From contig NZ_RSEK01000005.1 of assembly GCF_003958635.1 (NCBI RefSeq), positions 186,001 through 250,000 on the forward strand: 64,000 bases of DNA, given 5' to 3'. This document shows positions 17,374-27,423 of the stretch, in pieces. Each line of letters begins with the position of its first letter. Positions within the stretch are counted from its first letter, which is position 1. A program made the translations under genes and the position numbers. The notes beneath the pieces were generated by a model. That model did not search any database. It saw nothing but the letters and a program-made list of their open reading frames with translations, and had not been told where the DNA came from. Source of the stretch: Altericroceibacterium xinjiangense (GTDB lineage: Bacteria > Pseudomonadota > Alphaproteobacteria > Sphingomonadales > Sphingomonadaceae).

Positions 17374-18900
17374 TCAGCGCAGCCGTACGGGCAGGAACAG
17401 CGGCGGCTGACCGCGGCGCTGGACGCGCAGCAGGACCGCGTCGCGGCCCTCGCTCTTGGCTTGGGCAATGACGCTTTCCAGTTGCTCTGCGCTCGCCACG
17501 TCGCGGTAATTGGCCGACAGGATCACGTCGCCGCGCTGGAGGCCTTTCTGCCCGGCGTCGGAGCTGGGATCGACGGCCGTTACCACCACGCCGTTCGCGC
17601 CGGCGCTGATCCCCAGTTGGGGTGCGATCTCGGGCGTGAGGGCGATGCCTTGCACCCCGAGCGAGTTTTCCAGCACGCCGGGAGCGGTGTTGCGCGGTCC
17701 GGGGGTCGCTTCGCTGTCCGGGTTGAACACCTGCCGCGCCAGCTCTTCCTCGGTCGGGCGTTCGCCCACCCGCACGTTGAGGTTCTGGCGGCGGCCGTCG
17801 CGGATGATCTGCACCGGCACGGTCGTTCCCGGCGCGATGTTCGCGACAAGGAACGACAGCGTCTGGTCGGGGGTGATTTCCTCCCCGTTGACGCTGACCA
17901 CTACGTCGCCGGCCTGCAGGCCGGCCAGATCCGCGGCCTCGCCGGGCTGGACCGACTGGATGAATTCGCCCCGGTTCCGGGGGATGCCGAGGGCCGCTGC
18001 GACGTCGTCCGTTACCGGCTGGATCCGGACGCCGAGATAGCCGCGCTCAATCTCTTCGCCGGCGATCAGCTTGCGCACGATCGGCGCGGCGATATCCGCG
18101 GGGATCGCGAAGCCGATCCCGACGCTGCCGCCTGACGGCGAGAAGATCGCGTTGTTGATCCCGATCACGTTGCCTTCCATGTCGAACAGCGGACCGCCCG
18201 AGTTGCCCCGGTTGATCGCCGCGTCGGTCTGGATGTAGCGATCGTAGGCGCCGCCGGTGTTGGTGGCGCGGTACACCGCCGAGATGATCCCTGCGGTCAC
18301 CGTTCCGCCAAGCCCGAAGGGGTTGCCGATTGCGACGACCCAGTCGCCCACCCGAGACTGGGTGGAATCGCCGAACCGGACGAAGGGGAACGGCGTCCCG
18401 CGCTGGATCTTGAGCACGGCGAGGTCGGATGCGGCATCGTTGCCGACCAGTTCGGCCGGGAATTCCGTGCCGTCCGGCATGGTGACGGTGATTTCCTCAA
18501 CCTCACCCTGGCCTTCCGCGGTAATCACGTGATTGTTGGTCACGACGTAGCCATCGGCCGAAATGATGAAGCCGGAGCCGAGCGACTGCGCTTCCCGCGT
18601 GGTCGGCTGCCCGCCGCGTCCGCCGCCGAACAAGTCCGACAAGGGGGTCCCGGCGAAGGGGTTGTTGGTGTTGACCGTCACCCGCTGGCGCGTGGCAATG
18701 TTGACCACCGCCGGCTGCAACTGCGCGGTCAGGTCGGCAAAGCTGGCCGGACCGGAGCCGCGCGGCATCACGCGGTTGATCTGGGATTCGTCGTTCTGGG
18801 CCACCTGGGCGCCAGCGGGGATTCCGGTGATCAGCGTCACCGCCGCCCCGCCCGCAAGCAGGACCGATGTTATGCCATAGGAATAGCGCACGGGCTTCAC
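17374..18900 (-). CDS. degP: DegP/HtrA (Do family) periplasmic serine protease
   Basis: 508 residues if the GTG at 18900 is used; an ATG at 18939 would add 13. The GTG start gives a typical Sec signal peptide (KPVRYSYGITSVLLAGG..., cleavage near PAGAQV). Periplasmic protease/chaperone. Catalytic triad: His in TNNHVITA, Asp in NDAASDLAVLKI, Ser in NRGNSGGPLFD. Two PDZ domains follow (about residues 270-370 and 400-505). It is the third gene of an hflK-hflC-degP run on this strand, an arrangement known from alphaproteobacteria that joins FtsH control to periplasmic proteolysis. Confidence 0.93.
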   Translation of the reverse strand: MKPVRYSYGITSVLLAGGAAVTLITGIPAGAQVAQNDESQINRVMPRGSGPASFADLTAQLQPAVVNIATRQRVTVNTNNPFAGTPLSDLFGGGRGGQPTTREAQSLGSGFIISADGYVVTNNHVITAEGQGEVEEITVTMPDGTEFPAELVGNDAASDLAVLKIQRGTPFPFVRFGDSTQSRVGDWVVAIGNPFGLGGTVTAGIISAVYRATNTGGAYDRYIQTDAAINRGNSGGPLFDMEGNVIGINNAIFSPSGGSVGIGFAIPADIAAPIVRKLIAGEEIERGYLGVRIQPVTDDVAAALGIPRNRGEFIQSVQPGEAADLAGLQAGDVVVSVNGEEITPDQTLSFLVANIAPGTTVPVQIIRDGRRQNLNVRVGERPTEEELARQVFNPDSEATPGPRNTAPGVLENSLGVQGIALTPEIAPQLGISAGANGVVVTAVDPSSDAGQKGLQRGDVILSANYRDVASAEQLESVIAQAKSEGRDAVLLRVQRRGQPPLFLPVRLR

Positions 18901-19005
18901 GTCCTCTTGTTCCTCTCGATTGGGCGCATCGCGCGCCATGAATGCCGCGCCGATTCAGACCGCGTGGGCTGAACGCACATTGAATGCATCAGCGGCACGA
19001 ATGTT

Positions 19006-19857
19006 TCAGCGCGGTTGCCCCCGGAACTGGCGGAGATATTCGTTATCCGGCGAAAGGACGATCGAACTGTCGCCCTCTCCGGTCTGGAACGTCCGCCGGT
19101 AGCTTTCCATCGCGCGGTAGAAATCGTAGAACTGCGGGTCCTTGCCATAGGCATCGGCATAGATCCTCGCCGCCTGCGCTTCGGCATCGGCGCGCGTGAT
19201 CTGGGCGTTGCGTTCACCTTGCGCGCGGAGCGTCGCCGCTTCCTGCTGGCGGGCGGTTTCCATCCGGGTGTACGCCGCCTGCAGCGGGGTGCCATCGGGC
19301 AGATCGGTCCGCTTCACCCGCACGTCGATTACCTGCACGCCGTATTCGCGGGCCTGTTCATCGAGGTTGTTGCGGATGTTGGTCATCGCGTCGCCGCGCT
19401 CCGCCGTCAGCAGCGAAGCGAACGTCCGGCGGCCCAGTTCCTGCCGCAGGACCGAAGTCAGGATCGGGCGGAGCTGTTCCGCGACATTGCGTTCGGTGCC
19501 CACGGTTTCGACCAGGCGCACCGGATCGATCACCCGGAAACGGGCATAGGCATCGACTTGCAGCCGCTGCTGGTCAGCGGAAAGCACCTGCTGGCGCTCC
19601 ATGTCGAGGTCCAGCACCCGCTTGTCGACCATCTGCACGGTTTCCAGCACCGGGATGCGCCACGACATGCCGGCGCCGGTTTCCCCGAAGGGAACGTTGG
19701 CGCGGTAGCGGTTGACCACGCGCACCGGTTCACCGGTACGGACGATCACCGCCTGCTGGCTTTCCGGCACCACGATCACGCTCAGCAGCAGGATCACCAG
19801 CAGGACGACGCCCGCGACGATCCAGGTCTTATAATTATGCCACACGCGGTCCATCAC
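19006..19857 (-). CDS. hflC: Protease modulator HflC
   Basis: 283 residues. SPFH/band-7 membrane protein that with HflK encloses the FtsH protease. One N-terminal membrane helix (about residues 12-31, VAGVVLLVILLLSVIVVPES) and a long periplasmic part with QQAVIVRTGEP, MERQQVLSADQQRLQVDAYARF and a coiled coil rich in Ala/Glu/Arg (ETARQQEAATLRAQGERNAQ). The start overlaps the hflK stop by four bases. Length is slightly shorter than the E. coli protein (334) but normal for sphingomonads. Confidence 0.92.
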   Translation of the reverse strand: MMDRVWHNYKTWIVAGVVLLVILLLSVIVVPESQQAVIVRTGEPVRVVNRYRANVPFGETGAGMSWRIPVLETVQMVDKRVLDLDMERQQVLSADQQRLQVDAYARFRVIDPVRLVETVGTERNVAEQLRPILTSVLRQELGRRTFASLLTAERGDAMTNIRNNLDEQAREYGVQVIDVRVKRTDLPDGTPLQAAYTRMETARQQEAATLRAQGERNAQITRADAEAQAARIYADAYGKDPQFYDFYRAMESYRRTFQTGEGDSSIVLSPDNEYLRQFRGQPR

Positions 19858-20936
19858 TGGCCCTCCGCCTGAGGCGCGTTGCGCCGCTGGATTTCCGGGA
19901 GCGGCAGATACGTCTGCACACCGGGAGTTTCGACGATGGTCTTGTCGGTCTTGCCCAACACGCCTTCCATGGTTTCATAATACAGCCGCCGCCGCGTTAC
20001 TTCGGGAGCCAGCCGGTACTGTTCGTAGATCTTGTTGAACGAGGTCGCATCGCCCTGCGCCTGCGCGAGAACCTGCTGGGCATAAGCCTGCGCCCGGTTC
20101 ACTGCCGCATCGGCGTCCTGCTGCGCGGCGGAGACGTCCTTGAACGCCTCTACCACCCGGGCGGGCGGATCGGTCTTGTCGATTTCCACGCCTTGCACCG
20201 CGATGCCGGCGTTGTAGGCATCCAGCAGCGCCTGCATCCGCGTCGACACCTGCTGTTCGATCGCGGCACGGCCCGCACCGGAGAGGGTATCGTTGAGCGT
20301 GTGCTCGGCCACGGCGGAACGCATGGCGGCTTCGGCCACTTCGCGCACCGTCTCTTCCGGCTGGGCGAGCTGGAACTGGTACTGCTTCAGGTCCTTGATG
20401 TACCAGCGCACCAGATAGGAGAGGTCGACCAGGTTCTGGTCGCCGGTCAGGATCAGCTTTTCCTGCTCCCCTTGCGGGATGCGGAAGCTGCGGATCTCGC
20501 TCACCGGTTCGACCGCGACTTGCTGGATCGGCCAGGGCAGGGTGAAGTTGAGGCCCGGCTCAAGCGTACGGGTGTACTTCCCGAACGTCGTGACAACACC
20601 TTCTTCCGTTGGCTGGACCTGATGGACGCTGGTCAGCCCCAGCCAGACCAGCAGCGCGAGGCCGATGACGATCGGGATCAGCATCTTGCCGAGCGGACCA
20701 TCCGGCAGGCGGAAGTTCGGCCCGCCGGGGCCGGTCCGCCGCGGGCCTTCAGGGCCGCGGGAGCGGAAGATGTCTTCGATGCTGGCCGAACGGCGCGGCT
20801 TGTCCGACCCGCCGGGAAGCCAGGGGTTGCGGGGTCCGCGCGCGGGCGGATCGTCGTTTCGTTCCGGACCGCGTTCCGGCGGGCGTCTGCCGCCATCGTC
20901 ACCAGCCGGGGGTTTGCCCCAGGGGCTGCCAGCCAT
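19854..20936 (-). CDS. hflK: FtsH protease activity modulator HflK
   Basis: 360 residues from the ATG at 20936, which has AAGGA about ten bases upstream; in-frame codons up to 20975 are not needed. A Gly/Pro/Arg-rich cytoplasmic N-terminus (residues 1-75, typical of HflK) precedes a membrane helix (IPIVIGLALLVWLGLTSV) and the SPFH domain with VQPTEEGVVTTFGKY, DQNLVDLSYLVRWYIKD and AMRSAVAEHTLNDTLSG, then a coiled coil. Coupled to hflC by a four-base overlap. The promoter should lie in the 131-base gap shared with mrp. Confidence 0.92.
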   Translation of the reverse strand: MAGSPWGKPPAGDDGGRRPPERGPERNDDPPARGPRNPWLPGGSDKPRRSASIEDIFRSRGPEGPRRTGPGGPNFRLPDGPLGKMLIPIVIGLALLVWLGLTSVHQVQPTEEGVVTTFGKYTRTLEPGLNFTLPWPIQQVAVEPVSEIRSFRIPQGEQEKLILTGDQNLVDLSYLVRWYIKDLKQYQFQLAQPEETVREVAEAAMRSAVAEHTLNDTLSGAGRAAIEQQVSTRMQALLDAYNAGIAVQGVEIDKTDPPARVVEAFKDVSAAQQDADAAVNRAQAYAQQVLAQAQGDATSFNKIYEQYRLAPEVTRRRLYYETMEGVLGKTDKTIVETPGVQTYLPLPEIQRRNAPQAEGQ

Positions 20937-21067
20937 TGCCAGTTTAATCCTTTCCAACCCGCCCAATCTTCGCATGGTTCCGATAATAGGGACGAAAGCG
21001 GATAAAAACAGGGCGATCCGGCAAGTTTTCGCTGCATCCGGGGGGCAGAGGCGTTAGCAGGGCCGCC

Positions 21068-22032
<965 letters not shown>

Positions 22033-22036
<4 letters not shown>

Positions 22037-23073
22037 GCGTGTCCGAAGCCCACCGGCCGTCCGATCATCCCCCGGTGAAATCCGGCGGTGTCGGCGTGCT
22101 GATCGTCAACCTCGGCACGCCCGACGCGCCGGAGCCGGGGGCGGTGAAGCGCTATCTGGCGGAATTCCTGTCCGATCCCCGGGTGGTGGAGATCCCGGCG
22201 ATTGCCTGGCAGCCGATCCTGCGGGGGATCATCCTCAACACCCGGCCGAAGAAATCCGCCCACGCATACCAGCAGGTCTGGACCGAGAGAGGCTCCCCCC
22301 TCGCGGTGATCACCGCCGATCAGGCCGCCGGATTGCAGGACCGGCTGGGGGAGGACGTGAAGGTTCTATGGGGCATGCGCTACGGCACTCCTTCGATTCC
22401 CCAAGGGCTGAACGCGCTGAAGGATGCCGGGTGTGAGCGGATCCTGCTGGCCCCGCTATACCCGCAGTATTCCGCCGCGACCAATGCGACCGTGTTCGAC
22501 AAGGCGGCCGATGCGATGGGCAAGATGCGCTGGCAGCCCGCCTTGCGCGTGCTGCCGCCCTATTTCGACGATCCGGCCTATATCGATGCGCTGGCCCGGG
22601 ATCTGGGCGCGCAGCTGGATGAACTGGCGTTCCCGCCAGAAGTCCTGCTGCTGAGCTTCCACGGAATGCCGGAGCGCACGCTCCATCTCGGAGATCCCTA
22701 CCACTGCCATTGCCGCAAGACTGCCCGGCTGCTGGAAGTCGCGCTGGCCGCTTCCGGGACCCGCCCGAACCTGCGGGTGGTGACCACCTTCCAGTCCCGC
22801 TTCGGACGCGCGAAATGGCTGGAGCCGGCGACCGACGTCGTGCTGGCGGAAGAAGCGCGCAAGGGCACGAAACGCCTCGCGGTGGCCGCACCCGGGTTTT
22901 CCGCCGATTGCCTGGAAACGCTGGAGGAGCTGGCGATCCGTGGGCGCGAGCAATTCGTCGAGGCAGGCGGCGAGGATTACGCCACGCTGTCCTGCCTCAA
23001 CGCAGGCCCGACGGGCATGGCGATGCTGGAAGCCATCGTCCGGCGGGAGCTTTCCGGCTGGATTCCCGGCTGA
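22033..23073 (+). CDS. hemH: Ferrochelatase
   Basis: 346 residues. Inserts ferrous iron into protoporphyrin IX, the last step of haem synthesis. Signatures: VLIVNLGTPDAPEP at the start, the metal-binding His in LLSFHGMPERT (about residue 209), YHCHCRKTARLL, and TFQSRFGRAKWLEP. Length is typical of proteobacterial enzymes without the C-terminal cluster domain. Translationally coupled to the mrp gene. Its stop codon lies inside the first of three tandem hairpin repeats. Confidence 0.95.
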
Positions 23074-23156
23074 TCGTCAGCGATCAGCGTCTGTAGCGGT
23101 CCTGATCGTCAAGCGATCGGCGCCTATAGCGGTACTGATCGTCAAGCGATCAGTAC
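23070..23156. repeat. Three tandem ~33-bp hairpin units between convergent hemH and ldt
   Basis: Units start at 23070, 23102 and 23135, each with CTGATCGTCA(A)GCGATC(A/G)G; unit 1 reads CTGATCG-TCAG-CGATCAG and unit 3 CTGATCG-TCAAG-CGATCAG as perfect 7-bp hairpins. Units 1 and 2 continue with a similar tail (CG-CTGTAGCGGT / CGCCTATAGCGGT). The hemH stop is in unit 1 and the stop of the L,D-transpeptidase gene is in unit 3, so the whole 68-base gap is made of this repeat. It looks like local duplication of a gene end and may serve as a transcription barrier. Confidence 0.7.
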
Positions 23157-23735
23157 GGGCGTTCCCACGCTGGTGGCAGCGAACAGCCTGGCCGCGAATT
23201 CTTCCGGCAGGCGTACGCAGCCGTGGGAGGCCGGGTATCCCGGCAAGTGCCCGGCGTGCATCGCGATGCCGTACGTGTCCAGCCGCTGCATGTACGGCAT
23301 CGGCGCGTCGTCATACTTGTTCGACCGGTGATGCCGCCGCTTTTCCATGATCGGGAAGATCCCGGGCGGGGTGGGCTTGCTTTCCTTGCCGCTGGAGATG
23401 GTCGATGCAGCGATCATCTCCCCGTCCTGATAGGCATAGGCCATCTGGTCGGGCCGGCTGATGACGACCTTCGTCACCCGCTTTTCCGCATCCTTCTTCC
23501 ACACGTAGTCGCCGTTTTTGAGCGTGTCCCGGCCGAAGGCGTCCCGCATCTCTTCCCGCGCCTGCCGTACGGCAATGGCGGCGGACTGGCGGGCTTCGTA
23601 GCTTTCATCCCAGGTCTGGCCCGGCACCTTGGCGGGAGCCTTCGCAGGAGGACTGGGGGCGGCGTGGACGGGTGCGGCCGGAACCGCGAGGGCGAGTGCA
23701 CCCGTCAGCGCAAACGCGCGCGCTAACTGTTTCAT
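23142..23735 (-). CDS. L,D-transpeptidase (YkuD family)
   Basis: 197 residues. Sec signal peptide (cleavage near VHAAPS), a short linker, then a YkuD domain with the catalytic block MHAGHLPGYPASHGCVRLP (His and Cys in HGCVR). Periplasmic; makes 3-3 peptidoglycan cross-links or attaches proteins to peptidoglycan. No LysM or other binding domain. The C-terminus (VPVLIA) is encoded within the last unit of a tandem repeat. Divergent from the DUF937 gene. Confidence 0.88.
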   Translation of the reverse strand: MKQLARAFALTGALALAVPAAPVHAAPSPPAKAPAKVPGQTWDESYEARQSAAIAVRQAREEMRDAFGRDTLKNGDYVWKKDAEKRVTKVVISRPDQMAYAYQDGEMIAASTISSGKESKPTPPGIFPIMEKRRHHRSNKYDDAPMPYMQRLDTYGIAMHAGHLPGYPASHGCVRLPEEFAARLFAATSVGTPVLIA

Positions 23736-23889
23736 TTCAACAACCTATCGTAACTTCTTTTGCCAAAACAACGCGTGGCCGGGGAGCCGGGTTCCGCGGG
23801 GGCAATTGGCGCAGGCTGGTCAACGAAGGGAGCTTTTTTGGGAGAGCGGCCGTTGTCGGCGGAAAACCGAAGGACATGGAGACCGGAAA

Positions 23890-24408
23890 ATGAACCTTGA
23901 TGAACTGCTGCCGCCGGGCGGCATCGATGCACTGGCGGGCCAGCTGGGCATCTCGCACGACAAGGCGCGGACAGGTGCGGCGGCGCTGCTGCCTTCGATC
24001 CTGTCCGGCATGAACCAGCGGGCCGGCGGCGCAGGCAACCTGGAGAGCGAAGTGCATTCGCTGGGCGGGGCGCAACTGGCGCACAACGTCACCGGGCCGC
24101 AGCCGACCGACGTTTCCAAGGGAAATGCCCTGCTCGGCAGCTTGTTCGGCGGCAAGGACACCAGCCGGCAAGTGGCCGGGCAGGCCGCGCAGACCAGCGG
24201 GCTCGATGCCGGGTTGCTGAAGCGGATGCTGCCGGTGCTGACGATGCTGGTCGCCGGTCACCTGAGCCAGCGCGCGGGCGGGCAGCAGGGCGGCCTTGGC
24301 GGCGTGCTCGGCTCCGTGGTCGGCGGGCTGGGTTCAGGCGCGGGTGGCGGAGCTTTGGGAAGCGGGGGGCTCGGCGGAATGCTCGGCTCGGTCCTGGGCA
24401 AGCGTTGA
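23890..24408 (+). CDS. DUF937 (YidB-like) protein
   Basis: 172 residues, with GGAG upstream of the ATG at 23890. The first 100 residues match DUF937: LAGQLGISHDKARTGAAALLPSILSGM, then LLGSLFGGKDTSRQVAGQAAQTSGL and LKRMLPVLTMLVAGHL. The last 45 residues are Gly/Ser/Leu repeats (GGLGGVLGSVVGGLGSG). Function unknown. No signal peptide. Confidence 0.8.
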   Translation: MNLDELLPPGGIDALAGQLGISHDKARTGAAALLPSILSGMNQRAGGAGNLESEVHSLGGAQLAHNVTGPQPTDVSKGNALLGSLFGGKDTSRQVAGQAAQTSGLDAGLLKRMLPVLTMLVAGHLSQRAGGQQGGLGGVLGSVVGGLGSGAGGGALGSGGLGGMLGSVLGKR

Positions 24409-24413
24409 CCGGG

Positions 24414-24581
24414 TTAGAAGTCGACCGCGATCCCGTCTTTCACCCAGTCGCCGTAGCGAGTCGGGCTGAGGCCCTGGGGGTCCTCCGTCGGCTCGGGCGC
24501 TTTTGGCTTCGGCGGCGGAGTATTGGTCCAGTAGTCGGGCTTCTGGAACGTCTCGGGCCGTTTCGTCTCGCGCTGGGTCAT
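24414..24581 (-). CDS. DUF1674 / succinate dehydrogenase assembly factor 4-like protein
   Basis: 55 residues, starting at the ATG at 24581. The C-terminal signature SPTRYGDWVKDGIAVDF is that of the DUF1674 family, whose mitochondrial member SDHAF4 binds flavinylated SdhA during complex II assembly. The N-terminal half is charged and proline-rich (NTPPPKPKAPEP), as usual. It is convergent with the DUF937 gene (five bases apart) and divergent from rsmB. A role in complex II assembly is inferred from the family. Confidence 0.82.
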   Translation of the reverse strand: MTQRETKRPETFQKPDYWTNTPPPKPKAPEPTEDPQGLSPTRYGDWVKDGIAVDF

Positions 24582-24635
24582 GGGTTCAACATGGGGCGGC
24601 TGGCGGCCGGTTGCAATTGCGGATAGGGGATGCCG

Positions 24636-25868
24636 ATGGCTGAAGTGCAAGGATTTCCCGCCCGCCGCGCGGCGCTCAGGTTGCTCGACGCGGTGCTGCG
24701 CCGGGGAGAGACGCTGGATCAGGCGGCTCCGTCCGCCACATCCGGCTTGCTGACCTTTTCCGACATGGCGCTCGCCCGCGCGATTGCCGCCGAAAGTCTG
24801 CGCTGGCTGATCGATCTCGACGCGTTGATCGACAGCGCAATGAAGAAGCCGCTGCCCGATGACAGCAAGGCGCGCATCGTCCTGCGGATCATGCTGGTCC
24901 AGTGGCTGCGGTTCGATACGCCGCCCCACGCGGTGATCGCCACGGCGCTGCCGCTGCTGACCGGCGGACCGCGCCGGCTGGCCCACGGGGTGTTTTCGAC
25001 ACTGGTGAAACAGCAGGTCACGCTGCCGGAGGCCCCTACGCTGCCCGCCGATGTCGCCGCGCGCTGGGATGAACGGGCAGGAGCCATCGCCCAAGGGTTG
25101 GCCGTGCCGCCCCCGCTCGATCTCACCTTGCGCGATCCGGCGCAGACCGATGAATGGCGGGAACGGCTGGGGGCGGACGTCCTTGCGCCCGGGCAGTTGC
25201 GGCTTGCGCGGGGATCCTCGGTCGAGGATCTGCCCGGCTTCGCGGAAGGGGCGTGGTGGGTGCAGGACGTTGCGGCGAGCTTGCCGGCTCGCTTGCTCGG
25301 CGCCGGCGAAGGGCGCCGCGTACTGGACTTGTGCGCCGCGCCGGGGGGCAAGACGCTGCAGCTGGCCGCAAGCGGGTGGAACGTGACCGCGCTCGATGTC
25401 AGCGCGCGGCGGCTCGATCTGCTGCGGGAAAGCCTCAAGCGCACCGGGCTTTCGGCCGAAATCGTCACCGCCGATGCAATGAAGTGGGAGCCGGCGGAGC
25501 CGTTCGATGCGATTCTGATCGATGCGCCATGCACCGCCACCGGCACCTGCCGCCGCCATCCGGACGTGCTCTACCGGATTTCGGACCGGCAGATCGCGGA
25601 AATGGCCGACGTGCAGGCCCGCTTGCTGGACCGTGCCGCCGGGTGGCTGAAACCCGGCGGGCAGCTGGTCTATGCAGTGTGCTCGCTGGAGCGCGAGGAA
25701 GGCGAGGAACGGGCGGCGCAGGTATCGCTGACGCCCGATCCCATCACACCCGCCGATCTTTCGCTGGACCTGCCGCTTTCGCGGGAAGGCTGGCTCAAGA
25801 CCGATCCCGGCCTGCTTGCGGAGCACGGCGGGATGGACGGGTTCTTCGTTGCGCGCTTCCGCCGCTGA
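24636..25868 (+). CDS. rsmB: 16S rRNA (cytosine-C5)-methyltransferase, RsmB/NOP2/Sun family
   Basis: 410 residues from the ATG at 24636, which is six bases after AGGGG; an ATG at 24630 adds two residues. N-terminal NusB-like helical domain (residues 1-130, RAALRLLDAVLRRGETL), then the methyltransferase domain: VLDLCAAPGGKTLQLA (SAM motif I), DAPCTATGTCRRHPDVL (motif IV cysteine) and YAVCSLEREEGEE (motif VI catalytic cysteine). Both cysteines of the RNA m5C mechanism are present. C967 as target is inferred from the NusB-fused architecture. Confidence 0.9.
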   Translation: MAEVQGFPARRAALRLLDAVLRRGETLDQAAPSATSGLLTFSDMALARAIAAESLRWLIDLDALIDSAMKKPLPDDSKARIVLRIMLVQWLRFDTPPHAVIATALPLLTGGPRRLAHGVFSTLVKQQVTLPEAPTLPADVAARWDERAGAIAQGLAVPPPLDLTLRDPAQTDEWRERLGADVLAPGQLRLARGSSVEDLPGFAEGAWWVQDVAASLPARLLGAGEGRRVLDLCAAPGGKTLQLAASGWNVTALDVSARRLDLLRESLKRTGLSAEIVTADAMKWEPAEPFDAILIDAPCTATGTCRRHPDVLYRISDRQIAEMADVQARLLDRAAGWLKPGGQLVYAVCSLEREEGEERAAQVSLTPDPITPADLSLDLPLSREGWLKTDPGLLAEHGGMDGFFVARFRR

Positions 25869-25871
25869 CGG

Positions 25872-26414
25872 TCAGGCCTGCTGCTTGATCCGATTGGCGA
25901 AGCTCTTGCGCAATTTCTGCAGCTTGGGCGGGATAACCGCGAGGCAGTAGGGATTGCGCTGGCCTTCGCCCTGCCAGTATTCCTGGTGGTTGTCCTCCGC
26001 GACGTAGAACGGGGCGGGGCCTTCGATCGTGGTGACGATCGGCGCGGGGTGGACCTTGCCGGCCCGCTCGATCGCGGCATTGGCCTCGATCCGCTGGTCT
26101 TCGTCGAGCGGAAAGATGGCGGAGCGGTACTGCGTGCCGACATCGTTGCCCTGCCGGTTCAGCTGGGTCGGGTCATGGGTCGCCATGAACACCTCAAGGA
26201 TGTCGTGATAGGAAATCTGCTCGGGATCGAAAGTCACCCGGATCGCCTCGGCATGGCCGGTGCTGCCGGAGCAGACCTGCTTGTAGGTCGGGTTTTCGGC
26301 CGCGCCGCCGATATAGCCGCTTTCGACCTGATCGACCCCGACCACGTCGCGAAACACCGCCTCCGTGCACCAGAAGCACCCACCGGCGAGGATTGCCGTC
26401 TGCTTGTCCGCCAT
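25872..26414 (-). CDS. msrA: Peptide-methionine (S)-S-oxide reductase
   Basis: 180 residues. Reduces the S epimer of methionine sulfoxide. The active site is [18 protein letters not shown] (catalytic Cys 13, second Cys 16), followed by VESGYIGG and the conserved block [32 protein letters not shown]. Cytoplasmic, single domain, not fused with MsrB; msrB is elsewhere in the window. Convergent with rsmB, three bases between stops. Confidence 0.95.
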   Translation of the reverse strand: MADKQTAILAGGCFWCTEAVFRDVVGVDQVESGYIGGAAENPTYKQVCSGSTGHAEAIRVTFDPEQISYHDILEVFMATHDPTQLNRQGNDVGTQYRSAIFPLDEDQRIEANAAIERAGKVHPAPIVTTIEGPAPFYVAEDNHQEYWQGEGQRNPYCLAVIPPKLQKLRKSFANRIKQQA

Positions 26415-26516
26415 TCTTCAGTCTCCTTCTGCGGCCTGAGATAGGAAGCGGACAGCCGATTGCCACCGCCGCCGGGTACGCTAAGCTGGCGCAAAATATT
26501 ACAGAGGAGCCTGCCG

Positions 26517-27377
26517 ATGCGTTCGATCGTTCTTGCCGCCGTGTTCGGCCTTGCCCTTGGCGCAGGGCTGCCGGGGATGGCTGCCGCCCAGACCGTTTCC
26601 GGGCATGTGCTGGGGCACGCGCCCACCGACCCGGCGCTGGCGCCGATTCTCGCCGATCCGCGCCGGGCAGAGGATCGCGCGCGCGACCAGTACCGCAACC
26701 CCGCCGAAACGCTGGCCTTCCTTCAGGTGAAGCCGGGGATGACGGTCGTCGATTATCTGCCGGCCAGCGGCTGGTACACGCGGGTTCTGGCGCCTTACCT
26801 CGGACCGCAGGGGCACTACATCGCGATGGGCCCGGACGTCAGCAACGCGAATGAGCGGATGCGCAACTACATGGGCGGGCTGGCGGAGAAATTCCCGCAG
26901 CAGGCCGCGCAGTGGAACCTGGGCCAGGGCGCGCGGATGACCGCGTTCAACGTCGACCAGATGCCCGAAGGACTGGAAGGCACCGTCGACCGCGTGCTGA
27001 TCATGCGCGAAATCCACAACCAGCTGCGCTTCGGCTGGCTGCACGATGACATGATGGCGATCCGCAAGCTGCTGAAGCCCGATGGCATGGTCGGGATTGT
27101 CGAGCACCGGGCGAACGAGAACGCGCCTTATGCGATGGCCGACGGCAGCAAGGGCTACATGCGCGAAAAGGACGTGATCGCGCTGATGGACGTCTATGGA
27201 TTCGACCTTGTCGGCCGGTCTGAAATCAACGCCAACCCGAAGGATACGAAGAACTGGCCGGACGGCGTCTGGATGCTTCCCCCGGGCCTGCGCGGCGCGA
27301 CCGATGCAACCCGGGCGCAGATGCAGGCAATCGGGGAAAGCGACCGGATGACGCTGCTCTTCCGCAAGCGCGCCTGA
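26517..27377 (+). CDS. Exported class I SAM-methyltransferase-like protein
   Basis: 286 residues from the ATG at 26517 (GAGGAG upstream). A Sec signal peptide (MRSIVLAAVFGLALGAG..., cleavage near AAAQT) precedes a Rossmann methyltransferase fold in which motif I is altered to TVVDYLPASGWYTRVLAPYL, with the glycine-rich loop replaced by P-x-S-G-W-Y-T. This W-Y-T form occurs in a family of predicted exported methyltransferases. SAM is not expected in the periplasm, so catalysis is doubtful and the fold may have another use. Monocistronic between msrA (divergent) and aguB. Confidence 0.72.
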   Translation: MRSIVLAAVFGLALGAGLPGMAAAQTVSGHVLGHAPTDPALAPILADPRRAEDRARDQYRNPAETLAFLQVKPGMTVVDYLPASGWYTRVLAPYLGPQGHYIAMGPDVSNANERMRNYMGGLAEKFPQQAAQWNLGQGARMTAFNVDQMPEGLEGTVDRVLIMREIHNQLRFGWLHDDMMAIRKLLKPDGMVGIVEHRANENAPYAMADGSKGYMREKDVIALMDVYGFDLVGRSEINANPKDTKNWPDGVWMLPPGLRGATDATRAQMQAIGESDRMTLLFRKRA

Positions 27378-27423
27378 TCGCCTGTCCTTTAAAATGCGGG
27401 TCTGAGACCTTATAGGGCGGCGC

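Noticed and set aside
17374-18939. ATG at 18939 as the degP start
   Set aside because: It adds 13 charged residues before the signal peptide and has no ribosome binding site; GTG 18900 gives the normal N-terminus.
23070-23156. CRISPR array
   Set aside because: Only three units of about 33 bases placed head to tail with no spacers, and no cas genes nearby.
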